NCBI RefSeq assembly: GCF_000724085.1
Contig: NZ_CCDL010000003.1
Coordinates: forward strand, 1-64,000
Source of the DNA: Oceanobacillus manasiensis
GTDB lineage: Bacteria > Bacillota > Bacilli > Bacillales > Amphibacillaceae
DNA: 64,000 bases
Direction of reading: 5' to 3'
This document shows, piece after piece, positions 34,078 through 44,925 of the stretch (the stretch's first letter is position 1; the number at the start of each line of letters is the position of its first letter). Under the pieces are notes generated by a model. The model was not told where the DNA came from, did no database searches, and saw nothing but the letters and a program-made list of their open reading frames with translations. A program made the position numbers and the translations under genes.

Positions 34078-35349
34078 ATGGATAAATCAGTGGTGATGTT
34101 CCCAGGACAATCATCCCAATATGTTGGAATGGGGAAATATTGGTTTGACAATTATGAGATAGTTCGACAACGGTTTGAAGAAGTTTCTGAGATTTTAGGT
34201 TTGGACTTGGCTTCATTATGTTTTAATGGTCCCGCCAATGAGTTGAAGAAAACAGAGAATACGCAAGTAGCTCTTCTAACATTAAGCGTGGCTATGTATG
34301 AAGTGTTATTAGAGGAAGAAAAGATTAAACCTGCATTTTTGGCTGGACATAGCATTGGTGAATTATCGGCTTTGACTGCATCTGGAGTATTTACCTTTGC
34401 AGATGGTGTGCATCTGGCGCGTGTTCGAGGTGAGGCGATGGCTGCTTGTAATACAGATAAACAAGTTGGTATGGTCGCAGTGACAAACATTAAGGCATCC
34501 ATTGTAGAATCTTATATTGCAGAAACGGATCCTAAAGGGGTCAATATTCAGATTGCTAACTTCAATAGTCCAACTCAAACGGTATTGTCAAGTATTACAG
34601 AGGAGATGCTCAAGATAGGTGAACATCTGAAAGGTTTAGGTGCAAATGTGATTCCTCTGAATGTAAGTGGGGCTTTTCACAGTGAATTTATGGCAGATGC
34701 ACAAGGTCCATTGGCTCAAGCCTTAGAGCCTATCATTCTTGGAGATATGTCTGTGCCAGTGATGTGTGGACAAGATGGACGCTTATATACTAAAGAAGAT
34801 GATATTAAGGGATTTTTGGTATCCCAATTAACTCAACCAGTACGATGGACCAAGACGCTTTCCAGGTTATCCGAAGAACGGATAGATAATTGGTTAGAAA
34901 TTGGTCCCAAAAGCGTTCTTAAAAACCTGACATTACAAACAATACCCGAAGCCCGAGTATATGCTTATGACGAGGAAGCAGATCGTAATGCAAGAAAATC
35001 CGAATATGAATTGAAAGAAAAAGACAATTCAAAGCTACCTAATTTTGTTGGACTTTGTTTGGGAGCGGCAGTAGCTACCCGTAATATGAATTGGAACGAA
35101 GACGAATATAAAAAAGGGGTGATAGAACCTTATAAAAGAATTCAAAAGGTTCATGATTTGATTGAGCAGGAAAAACGCTCCCCTAAAAAAGAAGAATTGT
35201 TACACGCCTTATCTGATTTGAAAATAATCTTTAAAACAAAAGGTGTTCCTGAACAAGAACAGAATGAAAGGATAAAACAAATTTCACATTCAACATCTAT
35301 CGAGTCACTTATAATGGAAGATTTACAGTTGGTTAGGGAGGGTGGTTGA
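34078..35349 (+). CDS. Free-standing (trans) malonyl acyltransferase
   Basis: 423 residues; AAAGGGG precedes ATG. FabD-like fold: MFPGQSSQYVGMG, LAGHSIGELSALTASG with the Ser-His pair (GHSIG, and SGAFHSEFM), LEIGPKSVLKNL. It is about 120 residues longer than FabD; the C-terminal extension (LPNFVGLCLGAAVATRNMNW... to the end) has no known function. It should load malonyl units on the AT-less modules of the next three proteins. Its stop overlaps the next start (TGATG), which couples them. Confidence 0.92.
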   Translation: MDKSVVMFPGQSSQYVGMGKYWFDNYEIVRQRFEEVSEILGLDLASLCFNGPANELKKTENTQVALLTLSVAMYEVLLEEEKIKPAFLAGHSIGELSALTASGVFTFADGVHLARVRGEAMAACNTDKQVGMVAVTNIKASIVESYIAETDPKGVNIQIANFNSPTQTVLSSITEEMLKIGEHLKGLGANVIPLNVSGAFHSEFMADAQGPLAQALEPIILGDMSVPVMCGQDGRLYTKEDDIKGFLVSQLTQPVRWTKTLSRLSEERIDNWLEIGPKSVLKNLTLQTIPEARVYAYDEEADRNARKSEYELKEKDNSKLPNFVGLCLGAAVATRNMNWNEDEYKKGVIEPYKRIQKVHDLIEQEKRSPKKEELLHALSDLKIIFKTKGVPEQEQNERIKQISHSTSIESLIMEDLQLVREGG

Positions 35350-38300
35350 TGGGTACATTTAATTTCAATTTGGACGAGATCGATTTAGATGAAATTGTGG
35401 ATCATGATGGTCAACCTGAGGTTCATTCCAACCAAATAGGGTCAGATTCAAAAGGGGATGCAGTTGCCATTATAGGGATTTCTGGTCGTGTAGGTGCCGC
35501 AGAGAATCTAGATGAATTTTGGGGATTGCTCGTTCAAGGTCGGGAAGGAGTTAAGGATCTCCCATCACAAAGATACAAGGATTTGGAAGCATTCTTGCAA
35601 GCTAAAAATCTATCGATCCATGATAGGGAGGTTATGCGTTCCACGTACATGACTGATATTGCTGGGTTTGACCCAGGATTCTTTGGAATTTCCCAACAAG
35701 AAGCAAATTACATGGATCCAAATCAGAGAATTTTTTTAGAGACGGCATGGAAAGCTTTGGAGGATTCAGGCTATGGGGGAACGGATATTATAGGATCAAA
35801 CACCGGTATTTTTGTCGGGTTCTCGACAGACTTTAATGTAGATTATCGTCAAATACAGAGTACCTTAAACCCCGGGGCACCAGAAGTAGCTACACTTGGA
35901 AATATTAAGTCCCTGATTGCCAGTCGACTGGCTTATCACCTAAATTTTAAGGGGCCGACTCTCTTAATTGATACTGCATGTTCCTCGGGTTTGATGGCAA
36001 TGTACCATGCCTACCGGTCTATTGACAGAGGAGATTGCTCTGTGGCTATTGCAGGTTCCGTTAAAAGTCAATCAATCCCTTTGTTAGATGACGAAGAATT
36101 ACGTACTGGCATTAAAGGCCTTTCTGGTATCGGCTCTTCGGATAGCAAAACACGGACCTTTGATGATTCATCTGATGGAACAACGACTGCGGAGGGGTCA
36201 TTTGCATTTGTCCTTAAATCTCTGGAAGAAGCTAAGCGTGACGGGGATCATATTTATGCCGTCATATTAGGCGGAGCTTCTAATCAGGATGGGGCTTCCA
36301 ACGGAATTACAGCCCCAAATTCAGAGGCTCAGAAAGAGTTGATAATTGAAGCTCTAGATGATGCTGGAGTGACAGGAGATCAGTTGAGCTATATAGAAGC
36401 TCATGGTACAGGTACTAGACTGGGGGATCCTGTAGAGATTGACGGAATACAGCGAGCCATCAGTCAATTTACCGAGAAAAAGCAATTTTGTGGTATAGGT
36501 TCTTTAAAATCGAACATTGGACATTTAGATCATGCGTCAGGTCTGGGAGGTGTAGCTAAATTAGTCTTGGCAATGAAAAAGAAGGTTTTACCTGCGAGTC
36601 TTCACTTCTCTGTACCGAACCGAAATATATCATTTGTTGAGTCTCCTGTACATGTAATTGACAAGACGGTACCGTGGTCAAAAGAAAACGAGGAAGTTTT
36701 ACGAGCGGGTATTAACAGTTTTGGACTAAGTGGAACGAACTGCCATCTTGTATTGGAATCAGCCCCAAAGGAACGTGTTAGGAACAATAATCTAAACAAT
36801 CAACCATTTTTATTGCCTTTAAGTGCTAAAACATTAAAAGCATTAAGGTTGTTGACCGCAGAATACATACAACGTCTGGAAGATAAGGAAATAAATTTGG
36901 CTGATATGGTATATACAGCATCACAGGGAAGGATGCATCATCCTATACGTTTGGCCATTCGATTTGATACCCGTGAACAGTTGATGTCTGCTTTAAGACG
37001 CTTTACTGCACTGGGAAAGGATGCATTACCTGACTCCTCTCTCTGGTATGGTGAACATCGTTTATTTGAGAATGAAAGTAAACGACGACAAGCCTCAGAC
37101 CTAACGCCAACCAAATTACGAAGGTTAGAAAAGAAAGCTCAAGATTTGGTGAGTGCTAATCATAAGAACTATACCGATGAAGTTTTAAATAAGTTAGCAG
37201 AACTCTATATTTTGGGAGTTGAGCTACCGTGGGATCTTATGATGAGAGGATGGGAAGCAAGGCGTATTCCCCTCCCAACATATCCTTTTCAACACCGTCA
37301 TTGTTGGGTTGAATCCAAAGCGATTTCGACCGCAGCAAAAGGTCATCCATTGCTTGGGGATTATCCAGTCAGCACAATTGGACACACAGTGTTTCGGAAA
37401 ACGTTTCAGCCAGAAAACTATTGGGAGTTGACTGAACATAGAATTATGGGGATCAGTACGCTTCCGGGGTCTGCTTTACTAGAAATAATGGTGGAGTGGG
37501 CGAGAAACGTATATGGAAATAATTCAATGTTGTATTTTACTGATGTCAGATTTATTCAGCCTTTCACGGTGGAAGATGGGGCATCGAAAGAGCTGCATTT
37601 ATTAATAGAAGACAAAGGTACTCAAAAACATATGCAATTTGCTAGTCTTAATAAAGAAAATGAATGGGTCCAACACGCTGAAGCGACGTTCGAAGGGGAA
37701 CAAAAAAGTCAATCTGATGGCGTGAAAGTAAATATGGAGCATCTGATGGAACATGTAGACACGCCATTAAATATTGATTTATCAAATTCTGAAAGTCAAA
37801 ACATTATAGTGAGTGAACGTTGGACAAAATCATTAATTGAAGGTCGAATGGATCAATCGGGAAAGGAATATTTAATTAAACTGAGCCTTCCAGAAAAATA
37901 TAAGGAAGATAGAGAGAGTTATCATTTACACCCCGCTGTTATGGATTTATGTATGAATGGCATCAACATTCGGTTAGATGAAAAAGAGTTTTATTTACCG
38001 TTATCTTATGGTGAACTATTTGTTTACAATAAGCTCTCTACCACTGTATATGCACATTTGACAAAAATTGATGAAACAAATAATTCGAATATTCATCGTT
38101 TTAATGTGAAGATATATGATTCAACAGGAAATTTATTGGTTGAGGTAAAAGATTATTGTATCAAATCAGCCTCGTCCACATTAAATCGAACAGACCAATC
38201 AGATGGTTATGGTTATAAAAGAGTATTCCGTCCCTATGACTTGCCTAAAGAAGTAACACTTCCTTCAGGTGCAGTTGTTTTAGCAGGAAAAAGTAATGCT

Positions 38301-40049
38301 GCTTCCAAAGCCATAAAGGATGTTTTGACGGAAAAGGGAACCAACGTAATTGAGATTTCTCCTAGCGATAATAATTTAGAAAAGTCGTTAAAGGTTTTGG
38401 AAGGTGTAGACATGGCTCTAACTATTTTCACTTGGTCAGCACCAGAACACTTAGGCACCGATTTGGATTTATGGAAGATGGAATCTGAAGATGCTGTGAT
38501 GGAAGGTTTTCAATTTCTGAAGGCCTGGTCGAAAATGAAATTTAAAACCAAATTAGGGGTAATAGCTTTAACTAGAAATGCTTGGGACGTTAATGGAGAT
38601 GAGACAAATATCCAGCCAGGCCAAGCCGCTTTAACAGGACTTTGGGAAGTTGGAAGACAAGAGTTTAAGGCATTAAACATGAGAGTTATCGATTATGATC
38701 ATGAAACATCGGCAGAGCTGTTACTTCACGAGATAGCTAATAAAGACCGCCCTTCTTTCTTGGTATATCGTTCTACAGGAGTTTATGAACCAGGTTTAGA
38801 GGAAAGTCGACTTCCGGCCAAACAAAATAAGATCATTGACAAGGAAGAGGGGGTTTATGTACTGAGCGGTGGTACGGGTGATCTTGGAATAGAACTCGCT
38901 GGACACCTAGCAAAACTTGGTGTTAGACGTCTCGTGTTACTTGGGCAACGTCCTATTCCACAACGCGAATTATGGGAATCGATTGTTGATCAATCCAATG
39001 AAACGCATGAAAGGCAGCGTGTGAAGCAATGGCTGGAACTAAAAAATAAACTGGATTCCTTAGAGGTACTTTCCGTAGCAATTGATAATTATGAGCAAGT
39101 ATCCAAGTTTTTATCGGATATACGTTCAGCATACGGACGGATCAAAGGTGTTTTTCACCTAGCTGGAAAAGCTGGTGATGGGTTTATTTATAAAAAGCAG
39201 ACAGAAACTTTTTATGATGTATATTCTCCAAAAGTAAATGGAGCAATTCATTTACATTTGGCAACATTACAGGATAACCCAGACATATTTATTACTTTTT
39301 CAAGTATTGCATCATTGGAACCGAGACCAGGTCAAGGAGATTACACATCAGCTAACATGTTCTTGGATGCTTTTATTGTTTACAGACAACGTATGGGATT
39401 GCCAGCTTTAAGCCTTCAGTGGCCAGCTTGGCGGGAAACTGGAATGGCCAGACGGATGGGGGCCGTGGTTGAAAACCAGAACTTTACGCCATTGGACACA
39501 AGGGAAGCCTTAGTAATCATGGAACATATTTTGTCGCAACCTGAGTCATTACCAGCAGTTTTGATGCCAGGTCAAATACAAAGAACAGATAATATAAGAA
39601 AGGAAACAAGGGTAGAACATAAACCGAAACAGCATACAGGTGAAATAAGGAACGTATATCTGACAGGCATATTGGACCCTGATGAGGTTGATATGAATGT
39701 TGCTAATATTTGGGCAAGAACATTACTAATGGACACTTTGGATGCTGATGATGAATTTGATGCATTGGGTGGAAATTCAATATTAACGATACAATTACAC
39801 GACGAATATGAAATAAGTTATCCAGGAATGATGGATATTGCGGATTTATTTACTTATACAACTGTTCTTGAACAGGCAAATTATATAAAATCGCAACTTG
39901 GCCAATCTGAGTCAGTGTCCACATTTGTTGAAGAGGATGAAGGTGACAGCGAAGGTAATGAGGACATAGATGATATTCTCGATAGGATTGCCCAAGGTGA
40001 TTTAACCGTAGAGGATGCTATGTCACACATACCATCTAAAAGGAGGTAA
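35349..40049 (+). CDS. AT-less PKS module: KS-DH-KR-ACP
   Basis: 1566 residues from ATG 35349, with GGGAGGG upstream. KS about 35-455 (Cys 211 in DTACSSG, EAHGTGT, NIGHLD), then a linker where a cis-AT would be but is not. DH about 660-960 with EHRIMGISTLP (His 697) and HPAVMDLCMN (Asp present, usual Gln replaced by Asn). KR about 1170-1440 with GGTGDLG and the Ser...Tyr...Asn set (FSSIAS; GQGDYTSAN, Tyr about 1332), and AGDG at the stereo motif, suggesting a B-type product. ACP Ser 1477 in GGNSI. The acidic/basic C-terminal tail (DIDDILDRIAQGDLTVEDAMSHI) looks like a docking element. It would add a double bond. Confidence 0.9.
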   Translation: MGTFNFNLDEIDLDEIVDHDGQPEVHSNQIGSDSKGDAVAIIGISGRVGAAENLDEFWGLLVQGREGVKDLPSQRYKDLEAFLQAKNLSIHDREVMRSTYMTDIAGFDPGFFGISQQEANYMDPNQRIFLETAWKALEDSGYGGTDIIGSNTGIFVGFSTDFNVDYRQIQSTLNPGAPEVATLGNIKSLIASRLAYHLNFKGPTLLIDTACSSGLMAMYHAYRSIDRGDCSVAIAGSVKSQSIPLLDDEELRTGIKGLSGIGSSDSKTRTFDDSSDGTTTAEGSFAFVLKSLEEAKRDGDHIYAVILGGASNQDGASNGITAPNSEAQKELIIEALDDAGVTGDQLSYIEAHGTGTRLGDPVEIDGIQRAISQFTEKKQFCGIGSLKSNIGHLDHASGLGGVAKLVLAMKKKVLPASLHFSVPNRNISFVESPVHVIDKTVPWSKENEEVLRAGINSFGLSGTNCHLVLESAPKERVRNNNLNNQPFLLPLSAKTLKALRLLTAEYIQRLEDKEINLADMVYTASQGRMHHPIRLAIRFDTREQLMSALRRFTALGKDALPDSSLWYGEHRLFENESKRRQASDLTPTKLRRLEKKAQDLVSANHKNYTDEVLNKLAELYILGVELPWDLMMRGWEARRIPLPTYPFQHRHCWVESKAISTAAKGHPLLGDYPVSTIGHTVFRKTFQPENYWELTEHRIMGISTLPGSALLEIMVEWARNVYGNNSMLYFTDVRFIQPFTVEDGASKELHLLIEDKGTQKHMQFASLNKENEWVQHAEATFEGEQKSQSDGVKVNMEHLMEHVDTPLNIDLSNSESQNIIVSERWTKSLIEGRMDQSGKEYLIKLSLPEKYKEDRESYHLHPAVMDLCMNGINIRLDEKEFYLPLSYGELFVYNKLSTTVYAHLTKIDETNNSNIHRFNVKIYDSTGNLLVEVKDYCIKSASSTLNRTDQSDGYGYKRVFRPYDLPKEVTLPSGAVVLAGKSNAASKAIKDVLTEKGTNVIEISPSDNNLEKSLKVLEGVDMALTIFTWSAPEHLGTDLDLWKMESEDAVMEGFQFLKAWSKMKFKTKLGVIALTRNAWDVNGDETNIQPGQAALTGLWEVGRQEFKALNMRVIDYDHETSAELLLHEIANKDRPSFLVYRSTGVYEPGLEESRLPAKQNKIIDKEEGVYVLSGGTGDLGIELAGHLAKLGVRRLVLLGQRPIPQRELWESIVDQSNETHERQRVKQWLELKNKLDSLEVLSVAIDNYEQVSKFLSDIRSAYGRIKGVFHLAGKAGDGFIYKKQTETFYDVYSPKVNGAIHLHLATLQDNPDIFITFSSIASLEPRPGQGDYTSANMFLDAFIVYRQRMGLPALSLQWPAWRETGMARRMGAVVENQNFTPLDTREALVIMEHILSQPESLPAVLMPGQIQRTDNIRKETRVEHKPKQHTGEIRNVYLTGILDPDEVDMNVANIWARTLLMDTLDADDEFDALGGNSILTIQLHDEYEISYPGMMDIADLFTYTTVLEQANYIKSQLGQSESVSTFVEEDEGDSEGNEDIDDILDRIAQGDLTVEDAMSHIPSKRR

Positions 40050-40053
40050 TGAA

Positions 40054-43000
40054 ATGTCAACTGAATTAAAAAAATATATACTTTCTCAAGTTGCCAAACA
40101 AGCGTTACCAAAAGAGGAGGCGAAAAAATACTTACAAGAATTAACTGCTCAAGAACAATCAGCAGAAACGGATGTCGCTATTATTGGAATTGCAGGACGA
40201 TTTGCCGAAACGACAGATCCTGAATCATTTTGGCAATTGTTGAGAGAAGGAAAAAACTCTATTAGAAAATTCCCTAAAGATAGATTTAAAGATGCAGAGG
40301 ATGTTCTGCGAAATCCGCATCTTTCGGAATTTGTTTTTGGAAATTCGATCCGGCCTGAGGATGTCCCATTCGCTCTCGCTGAATCTGGATATTTAATAGA
40401 AGTAGATAAATTTGATGCACCTTTTTTTGGTATTTCACCGATTGAAGCGACTCATATGGATCCCCAACATCGATTGGTGCTAGAAGTAGCCTATGAGGCG
40501 ATGGAAGACGCAGGATATGGTGGTCAATCATTATATGGAAGCCGAACAGGGGCATATATTGGAAAAGAAGGAACTAATAATACTTTTTACAGTCAACGTT
40601 CAGTGCAAAACCCAATGCAACTGACAGGTAGCTGGGAAAGCTTAATGGCAAGTCGAATATCATATCTTTTTGATTTCAAATCACCATGCATGGTTGTTGA
40701 TACAGCGTGTTCCTCGGGGTTGGTCAGTGTTCATGTAGCTGCCCAGGCCTTGATTGCTGGTGATTGTGATGTCGCTATTGCAGGTGGAATAAATTTAGCT
40801 CTTAATGGTGATATAAAACCAGAGTATCAAAAAGGTGCAAGCATGGGAGATGTTCAGGCTCAAGATGACAAGGTAAGACCTTTTGATGCAAAGGCGACTG
40901 GTACGTTATGGGGAGAAGGGGTTGGTATGGTCATATTAAAACCTCTTCATAAAGCTATTGAAGATCGCGATCAAATTCGCGCGATTATTAAAGGAAGCTC
41001 TATCAACAATGACGGTGCTTCTAAAAGCATCACGTCACCTAATGCAGAAATGCAAGAAGAAGTCATAGTAGATGCATGGAAAAAAGCTGGTATCGCCCCA
41101 GAAACCATTTCCTATATAGAAGCACATGGAACTGGAACGGTTTTAGGTGACCCAATTGAAGTAAAGGCCTTGCATAATGCCTTTCGTAGATTCACATCAG
41201 AAAAACAATTTTGTGCTATAGGGTCTTTGAAAACAAATATGGGGCATTTAGTAGGAGCATCAGGTACAACCGCATTAATTAAAGTAATCAAGTCATTGGA
41301 ACATAAAGAGGTTGCTCCGATGCTCAATTTTGAATCACCTAATCCATATATTAATTTTATCGAAAGTCCATTATATATCAATGATCGACTACAACCATGG
41401 GATAGTGGTGATAAACCACGAAGAGCTGCAATTAGTTCTTTTGGTTTCAGTCGGACGAATTGCCATATGATAGTAGAGGAACCGCCTGTTGTAAAAATAA
41501 AGGAAGCGAAGCAACCACGTTATTGCTTAACAATTAGTGCCAAGAACGAAAAAGTTATGAAAAATTACATGAAACGCTATGCTCAATTTTTACAAAAAGA
41601 TGCTTGGACACTAGCGGATTTATGCTATACGAGTAATATTGGTCGTGGTCATTATGAACATCGTGTCGTTCTTATTGCTGAATCCAAGGAAAAGCTCCGT
41701 TCTTTAATGCAAGAATTGGTGAACCATGAAGGAAATCCTTCCGATATAAACGGAATTTATTCAGGACAATTCCGAATTGCAAACGAAAATAAAAAAGATC
41801 TTGAACAAGGTGAAATGAAAAAACATGATCTGATGAAAATGAACAAAACTGCAAATGCAAAATTAAAGGAATATGTCGATGGAAACGCAGAAAATCCCCA
41901 ACTGCTAATGGAAGTCTGTTCCTTTTATTCTCAAGGTGCTGATGTGGATTGGAAGTTGTTTTATCGGGAGGAAAAACGCTCTCGGATTCAAGCTCCTGTT
42001 TATCCACTAGAAAAAATTCGTTTTTGGGCGAAGCCTAAAGTCAAAGTCGAACAATTTAAACAGAGAGAGAAACTACATCCATTAGTAGAAAAGAAAATTT
42101 CACATTCTAATGAAGAGATTTGCTATGAAACAGTATTTCACGTTGATAAACATTGGGTTTTGAATGATCATCGTATAGGTGACAAAGCTGTCTTACCTGG
42201 TACAAGTTACCTTGAGATGGTTCGTTTTGCAGCCACAGAAGTATTTGGTAAAACAGCTTTGGAATTCAGAGATGTGTTTTTCCTATCACCCCTTGTTATT
42301 GATGACCATACTGAATCGTTGGTTAGATTAATATTTGTAAAATTATCATCCGGTTTTTCATTCATAGTAAAAGGAAAAAATCCTGCAGGAGGGTGGGTTC
42401 CTTATGTGGAAGGCAGAATATCTATACTGGAAAAAAGTAAAGCTGATGATCAACAGAAAAGGGATCTATCATCCTTAAAGAGCAATGCAGATACAGTGAT
42501 AGACGCCTATAAAGAAAAGAATGTATCTGAGGTATTTACGTTTGGTCCACATTGGGAAACAGTAACTGCTGTCTGGTCGTCAGAGCGTGAAACATTAGGA
42601 AAGCTGGAATTGCAGGAAGAATATCAGCATGAACTCTCTGATTTCCAGTTGCATCCTTCCATGTTGGATAATGCTGTTAACCTAATCAGTCAGAAAAAAG
42701 GTAAAGTATTTCTTCCTTTTAATTATAAAGGTCTTAAATTATATGCCCCGATGGCTAAAGAGGTCTATACACACATTCGTCAGCTTAATAACATAGACGG
42801 CTCAGAGGGAATTACTACTTATGATATCGATTTGCTTGATAAAGAAGGACGGCTATTGGCGCAAATTAACGATTACACTGTGAAGCAAGTAAAGGATATT
42901 TCTGCACTAGGGAAAAGTGTTATGGAATACGGAAGCTATCAGATGAAATGGGTGCCAAGAGATAGCAATAATTCAAACGAAAACAGTGTTCATGGAGATT

Positions 43001-44925
43001 GGGCGTTGGTTTCGACCCCTGGTTTACGTTCGAGGGAATTGGAAGAAGCTCTGATTGCTTCTGGATTAAATGTAACAACGTATCATCTAGGAACTAGTAA
43101 TCATTCAGACCTGATGTACTTCCCAGATAAGCACGGATTTGACGCTATACTAACCGATGCCGAGAAACGGGGTGTTCAAGGTATATTATTTGCTAGTGAT
43201 TATACGATCGAAGAAGAGGAGAAAGGTCAACTTCTGACTTCTCAGCAGGTATTCCAAAAACGGCGAACACTTGGTGTTGATGCATTATTTCATTTAGGGA
43301 AACAATTGCTGAATAGGAATATGAAACAGATAAACAATCTAAAGGTATTAACAAGTGATGGTTGGATGGTAGACGGCAACGAGTCATCTATTAATCCTTT
43401 ATCTGGTTCAACGGCAGCTTTAGCCAAGGTCATTGGACAGGAGTATCGCCATCTAAAGGTTGATATTACTGATGCCGCAGAAGATGTACCAATTTCGGAC
43501 GTTATTAATGAGTGTTTATGTGAGGATAGAATAAGAGCATTACGCCAATCCGGAGTTTATGTTGAGGAATTAAAACCGTACGAAGTATTACCAACAAACG
43601 GATTTACTCCAGATTCTGGAGGTGCTTATGTAATTTCTGGTGGATTAGGCGGTGTGGGAATGTCAATAGCCGAGCACCTTGCTAAAACTAGAGACATTCA
43701 AGTTGTATTATTAGGCCGCAGATCTCTTGCTCCAGAATCGGAATGGGAGGAACGAGCAAATTCCGGTAGTGCAAAATCCAAAGAAATGTATATCCGACTG
43801 ATTAATCTAAAATCACAAATGAAAACTCTCGAGTATATCTCCATCGATGTATCGAATACATCTGATGTTGAAACGATGGCTCAAGACTTGAAGAAGCGTT
43901 ATGGTCACATTAATGGGATTTTCCATGCGGCAGGTTTGCCAGGCGATGGGTTTTTAATGTTAAAAGAAGAAAATAAATTTAAAGAAGTTTTAAACCCCAA
44001 GCTTGATGGATCCATGAATTTATTACGGATTCTTCCTAAAAACAATAAAAGCTTCCTGTCATTATTCTCATCCGTTAGTTCGCTAGCTGGTGGTGAAGGT
44101 CAAGGTGATTATACTGCTGCTAATGCGTTTCTTGATTCATTAGCTGATATGGGTCAGTTAGAGGGATTAAAGGTGTCAGCAGTGAATTGGCCAGGTTGGA
44201 AAAGTCTGGGAATGACATTATTCCACGAGCAACAAAAGAAGGAAGGAATGTTTAAATCTGTTAATTTAGAAGGCGTTACTGCTGTATCTGCTATGGCATT
44301 TGATGATGTAAGTATTTTCAAGGATATAAGTATCGAAAATGGTATGAAATGGTTAGAGGAATCCATTACTAATCCACAAAGACGAATTATCCCATCGCCT
44401 TTGAACATCACATTGGCAGTCAAACTACAGGAGGGTTTACCTTTTAGATTGGATTCTAGACTCATTCAAAACGTTAGTTCCTCTGAAAAGCCGGCTAGTG
44501 ATCATACTTCAGAGAGTAGTCAGGAAGTAAACGTAAAAATCAAGGGAACAATGGAACCGACCGAAACACAAGTAATTATAGGAAATGCGTTTGGTCATAT
44601 ACTTGGGCTTGATGAAATTGACATTTATACGAGCTTTCAGGACATGGGGGGAAATTCCTTAATGACAACCCAACTCTTGAAACTAATAGATAAACACATC
44701 CCAGGTCAAGTTGATATTTCAGATCTGTTCTCTTATCCATCGGTCAAGGATTTATCAGATTATATCGATGAAAAAAATGGTATCTCAAAAGAAAAGCAGA
44801 CATCAAGTCAAACAGATAATGAAGACAATGAACTTATTGATTTAATCGAGCAGGAGTTAGAAGGAACGGAGTATTTGGATGAATTCTTGGTTCATCTAAA
44901 AGGAGGAGGAAAAGATGGCCAATGA
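40054..44925 (+). CDS. AT-less PKS module: KS-DH-KR-ACP (second)
   Basis: 1623 residues from MSTELKKYILSQVAKQ, behind AAAAGGAGG. The first 45 residues look like a docking helix. KS: Cys 219 in DTACSSG, EAHGTGT, NMGHLV. DH: NDHRIGDKAVLPG (His about 706) and HPSMLDNAVN. KR: GGLGGVG, FSSVSSLAGGEGQGDYTAAN (Tyr about 1353). ACP: Ser 1535 in GGNSL. It repeats the layout of the preceding protein, so a second double bond would make a diene. No AT: malonate must come from the free acyltransferase. Confidence 0.9.
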   Translation: MSTELKKYILSQVAKQALPKEEAKKYLQELTAQEQSAETDVAIIGIAGRFAETTDPESFWQLLREGKNSIRKFPKDRFKDAEDVLRNPHLSEFVFGNSIRPEDVPFALAESGYLIEVDKFDAPFFGISPIEATHMDPQHRLVLEVAYEAMEDAGYGGQSLYGSRTGAYIGKEGTNNTFYSQRSVQNPMQLTGSWESLMASRISYLFDFKSPCMVVDTACSSGLVSVHVAAQALIAGDCDVAIAGGINLALNGDIKPEYQKGASMGDVQAQDDKVRPFDAKATGTLWGEGVGMVILKPLHKAIEDRDQIRAIIKGSSINNDGASKSITSPNAEMQEEVIVDAWKKAGIAPETISYIEAHGTGTVLGDPIEVKALHNAFRRFTSEKQFCAIGSLKTNMGHLVGASGTTALIKVIKSLEHKEVAPMLNFESPNPYINFIESPLYINDRLQPWDSGDKPRRAAISSFGFSRTNCHMIVEEPPVVKIKEAKQPRYCLTISAKNEKVMKNYMKRYAQFLQKDAWTLADLCYTSNIGRGHYEHRVVLIAESKEKLRSLMQELVNHEGNPSDINGIYSGQFRIANENKKDLEQGEMKKHDLMKMNKTANAKLKEYVDGNAENPQLLMEVCSFYSQGADVDWKLFYREEKRSRIQAPVYPLEKIRFWAKPKVKVEQFKQREKLHPLVEKKISHSNEEICYETVFHVDKHWVLNDHRIGDKAVLPGTSYLEMVRFAATEVFGKTALEFRDVFFLSPLVIDDHTESLVRLIFVKLSSGFSFIVKGKNPAGGWVPYVEGRISILEKSKADDQQKRDLSSLKSNADTVIDAYKEKNVSEVFTFGPHWETVTAVWSSERETLGKLELQEEYQHELSDFQLHPSMLDNAVNLISQKKGKVFLPFNYKGLKLYAPMAKEVYTHIRQLNNIDGSEGITTYDIDLLDKEGRLLAQINDYTVKQVKDISALGKSVMEYGSYQMKWVPRDSNNSNENSVHGDWALVSTPGLRSRELEEALIASGLNVTTYHLGTSNHSDLMYFPDKHGFDAILTDAEKRGVQGILFASDYTIEEEEKGQLLTSQQVFQKRRTLGVDALFHLGKQLLNRNMKQINNLKVLTSDGWMVDGNESSINPLSGSTAALAKVIGQEYRHLKVDITDAAEDVPISDVINECLCEDRIRALRQSGVYVEELKPYEVLPTNGFTPDSGGAYVISGGLGGVGMSIAEHLAKTRDIQVVLLGRRSLAPESEWEERANSGSAKSKEMYIRLINLKSQMKTLEYISIDVSNTSDVETMAQDLKKRYGHINGIFHAAGLPGDGFLMLKEENKFKEVLNPKLDGSMNLLRILPKNNKSFLSLFSSVSSLAGGEGQGDYTAANAFLDSLADMGQLEGLKVSAVNWPGWKSLGMTLFHEQQKKEGMFKSVNLEGVTAVSAMAFDDVSIFKDISIENGMKWLEESITNPQRRIIPSPLNITLAVKLQEGLPFRLDSRLIQNVSSSEKPASDHTSESSQEVNVKIKGTMEPTETQVIIGNAFGHILGLDEIDIYTSFQDMGGNSLMTTQLLKLIDKHIPGQVDISDLFSYPSVKDLSDYIDEKNGISKEKQTSSQTDNEDNELIDLIEQELEGTEYLDEFLVHLKGGGKDGQ